NCBI RefSeq assembly: GCF_035573695.1
Contig: NZ_CP121694.1
Coordinates: forward strand, 1,774,501-1,838,500
Reading direction: 5' to 3'
DNA: 64,000 nt
Source: Metallumcola ferriviriculae
GTDB taxonomy: Bacteria > Bacillota > JADQBR01
The notes below the pieces were generated by a model. It was not told the DNA's origin. It saw only the letters and a list, made by a program, of their open reading frames with translations, and did no database searches. Below, piece by piece: positions 62,165 to 64,000 of the stretch (position 1 is its first letter; every line of letters begins with the position of its first letter). A program made the position numbers and the translations under genes.

Positions 62165-63544
62165 ATGTCAGCAGAATTTGGTCTAACACATTTCATTGGG
62201 ATAGGTGGAGCAGGGATGAGTGCTATTGCTACTGTTTTGCTCCAATCTGGTTGCCCGGTATCCGGTTCTGATTTAAATGATTCACCCGTTGTTTCACGGC
62301 TTAGAGAAATGGGTGCTCAAATATTAATCGGTCACAATGCAAGTAATTTGCCTGCTAACGCGGAAAGAGTAGTATTTTCTACGGCTATATCCCTGGAAAA
62401 CTCGGAGGTTCAGGCGGCAAAACAGCGTGGGATACCGATCATACATCGGGCGGATATGCTTAGTAAGATGATGAACAAACAGAAAGGCATTGCCATTTCT
62501 GGAGCCCATGGGAAAACTACCACCAGTGCAATGATAGGAATGATATTATTGGAAAATGGTCTTGACCCCACGGTGGTTGTCGGGGGGTATGTTACGGCGT
62601 TTAACGGTAATTCTCGCCGGGGAAAAGGGGACTATTTAGTAGCAGAGGCCGATGAAAGTGACGGTTCTTTTTTAAAGCTTTATCCTCATGTGGCAATTGT
62701 TACCAATGTTGAAGATGACCATATGGACTATTACCAATCTTTAGAAAATATTCAAACTGCCTTTAAGCAATTTGTGAGTAAGGTTCCTGAAGATGGGTTA
62801 GTAGTTCTATGTACGGATGACCTGTTTTTAAGAAGGATGGCTAGAGAGGTAAAGGTACCTTTACTAACCTACGGTACTAATGAATATGCTGATTTTACCG
62901 CCCGTAACATTGAGGTGAATGGTGGTACAACTGCTGATATCTGGTATGGAGATAGCTGTCTCGGAAAATTAAACCTCGCAGTACCCGGAAGACACAATCT
63001 ACTAAATGCTCTTGCCGGTATTGCCGTAGCTTTTCAATTGGGTCTTTCTTTTGAACAAATAGCAAATTCCTTGAGTAATTTCAAGGGGGTGGGGCGGCGC
63101 TTTCAGACCATTGGCCGGGGAGGCGGTATTTGGGTAGTGGACGATTATGCACATCACCCTACGGAAATAAAAGCTACCGTTAATGCGGCAAAGGATACCG
63201 ATGTGCAAAGAATAATAGCAGTATTTCAACCGCATCGATACACGCGCACCAAGCAGTTATACCGTGAATTTGGGCAGGCTTTTCAACAAGCGGATTTGGT
63301 AATCTTAGATGATGTATATAGTGCGGGAGAAGGGCCCGTAGAAGGAGTGTCCAGTAAGTTAATCTATCAGGAACTAAGCCACCGGCAGCAAGCAGAAATG
63401 GTATCGGGAAAAGAAAACATTGTTTCACTTCTGGAAAAGACTGTTCGCCCGGGTGACCTGATACTTACTCTAGGTGCCGGGGATGTCTGGAAGGTGGCGG
63501 AGATGATAGTAGAGCGCCTGGGAATTAATGGGGGGGCAAAATGA
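62165..63544 (+). CDS. murC: UDP-N-acetylmuramate--L-alanine ligase MurC
   Basis: A 459-aa ligase. HFIGIGGAGMSAIA at the start, ATP site GAHGKTTTSA (about residue 115), EADESDGSF and DDYAHHPTEI (about 335) are family motifs. I chose the ATG at 62165, which puts the dinucleotide motif at the N-terminus and has GAGGTGG before it; the frame is open back to 61988 without family similarity. Overlaps murB by four bases. Confidence 0.93.
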   Translation: MSAEFGLTHFIGIGGAGMSAIATVLLQSGCPVSGSDLNDSPVVSRLREMGAQILIGHNASNLPANAERVVFSTAISLENSEVQAAKQRGIPIIHRADMLSKMMNKQKGIAISGAHGKTTTSAMIGMILLENGLDPTVVVGGYVTAFNGNSRRGKGDYLVAEADESDGSFLKLYPHVAIVTNVEDDHMDYYQSLENIQTAFKQFVSKVPEDGLVVLCTDDLFLRRMAREVKVPLLTYGTNEYADFTARNIEVNGGTTADIWYGDSCLGKLNLAVPGRHNLLNALAGIAVAFQLGLSFEQIANSLSNFKGVGRRFQTIGRGGGIWVVDDYAHHPTEIKATVNAAKDTDVQRIIAVFQPHRYTRTKQLYREFGQAFQQADLVILDDVYSAGEGPVEGVSSKLIYQELSHRQQAEMVSGKENIVSLLEKTVRPGDLILTLGAGDVWKVAEMIVERLGINGGAK

Positions 63545-64000
63545 GTGCGGATCTGTTTCGACAATTGAAATTCGGTCTTTCCGGCAAGTGCCTGCAAAAT
63601 GAACCGCTAGCAAAATATACTACTTGGCGGGTTGGAGGGGCCGCAGATTTTTATGCAGAAGCTGAAAATGAAGACGATGTTTTATTCTGTTTGGACTTTG
63701 TAGAAAGGCATCATCTGCCCCTGACCCTGATAGGAAATGGGTCAAATTTACTGGTATTGGACGGCGGTGTTCGCGGGGTAGTGATGCGTCTTGGCGGAGA
63801 ATTTAACAAGGTGTCTATTCAAGGTACTGAAGTTATAGCGGGTGCTGCGACAATCTTACCTAGATTGAGTCGGGAAGCGGCTTCTCATCAGCTCAGCGGT
63901 CTGGAGTTTGCGGTTGGAATACCGGCCAGTTTGGGGGGCGCGGTGGTGATGAATGCGGGTATCCCCGGCAATGCTTTAGAGGATATAATCAAAGCCGTTA
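63541..64000 (+). CDS. murB: UDP-N-acetylenolpyruvoylglucosamine reductase MurB, 5' part
   Basis: The first 153 residues are in the window. NEPLAKYTTWRVGG (about residue 20) and the FAD-binding GNGSNLLVLDGGVRG (about 64-78) with VGIPASLGGAVVMNAG identify MurB of the type I/II family. The reading frame runs off the window end. Start overlaps the murC stop as ATGA. Confidence 0.93.
   Translation, partial: MSADLFRQLKFGLSGKCLQNEPLAKYTTWRVGGAADFYAEAENEDDVLFCLDFVERHHLPLTLIGNGSNLLVLDGGVRGVVMRLGGEFNKVSIQGTEVIAGAATILPRLSREAASHQLSGLEFAVGIPASLGGAVVMNAGIPGNALEDIIKAV

Overview
The window looks like chromosome of a strictly anaerobic, spore-former-type Bacillota, most like the Desulfotomaculum/Peptococcaceae group. 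The evidence is an NADH-linked Hdr/Flx electron-bifurcation operon, three apparent selenocysteine proteins, bacillithiol genes (bshC, bshB1), a SpoVD-type PBP with PASTA domains inside the dcw cluster, a meso-DAP-type MurE, and many TTG/GTG starts behind strong Shine-Dalgarno sites. No species is claimed.

Region 1 (1-6900) is one operon, hdrC-hdrB-hdrA-mvhD followed by three flx-like genes, encoding a cytoplasmic heterodisulfide reductase/NADH dehydrogenase complex. hdrA and mvhD each carry an in-frame TGA at a normally Cys position followed by a bacterial-type SECIS hairpin, so both read as selenoproteins rather than broken genes. A CaCA cation exchanger follows.

Region 2 (8.1-17.4 kb) appears to be a catabolic cluster of unknown substrate: a small unknown protein, a RidA-like protein, a fold-type-I PLP enzyme, a flavoprotein, a GntP-like permease, and, beyond a reverse-strand Cys-rich gene, a small subunit, a cobalamin-binding mutase-like protein and a P-loop NTPase. 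Housekeeping genes follow: a LysE exporter, a YlbF-like protein, a Fur/PerR regulator, bshC, bshB1 and sfsA.

Region 3 (22.5-32.8 kb) is an island of layered mobile-element remains. The 3' half of a tRNA-Leu(UAA) lies at its left edge. Its terminal 10-mer recurs at 30178 and 32759, and two decayed serine-recombinase 3' ends abut the first two copies. I read this as two integrated elements in tandem. The first holds an IS256-family relic interrupted by a RIT element (three overlapping tyrosine recombinases within 50-bp perfect inverted repeats), a rolling-circle Rep remnant and an MqsR/MqsA-like toxin-antitoxin operon with a coiled-coil third gene. The second holds a structured-RNA-like stretch and a truncated OLD-like ATPase/TOPRIM gene.

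Region 4 (33-50 kb) has a small siroheme-reductase-like ferredoxin with CoxD/CoxE-like AAA and VWA proteins, a triple-HTH regulator, a two-component system, and a redox/thiol cluster. That cluster comprises a MerT-like CxxU selenoprotein, rhodanese, FmdB zinc ribbon, TPR, CcmH-like, ferredoxin and thioredoxin genes. ROK kinase, MoaD/ThiS-like, aldolase, lpdA, a methionine-synthase-like gene and PHP genes follow.

Region 5 (50-64 kb) is the dcw cluster, mraZ-rsmH-ftsL-spoVD-murE-murF-mraY-murD-ftsW-murG-murC-murB (cut by the window end), with tandem MraZ boxes before mraZ. A roughly 180-nt multi-hairpin repeat carrying a perfect DnaA-box 9-mer sits between ftsW and murG, and again at 37 kb upstream of the response regulator.
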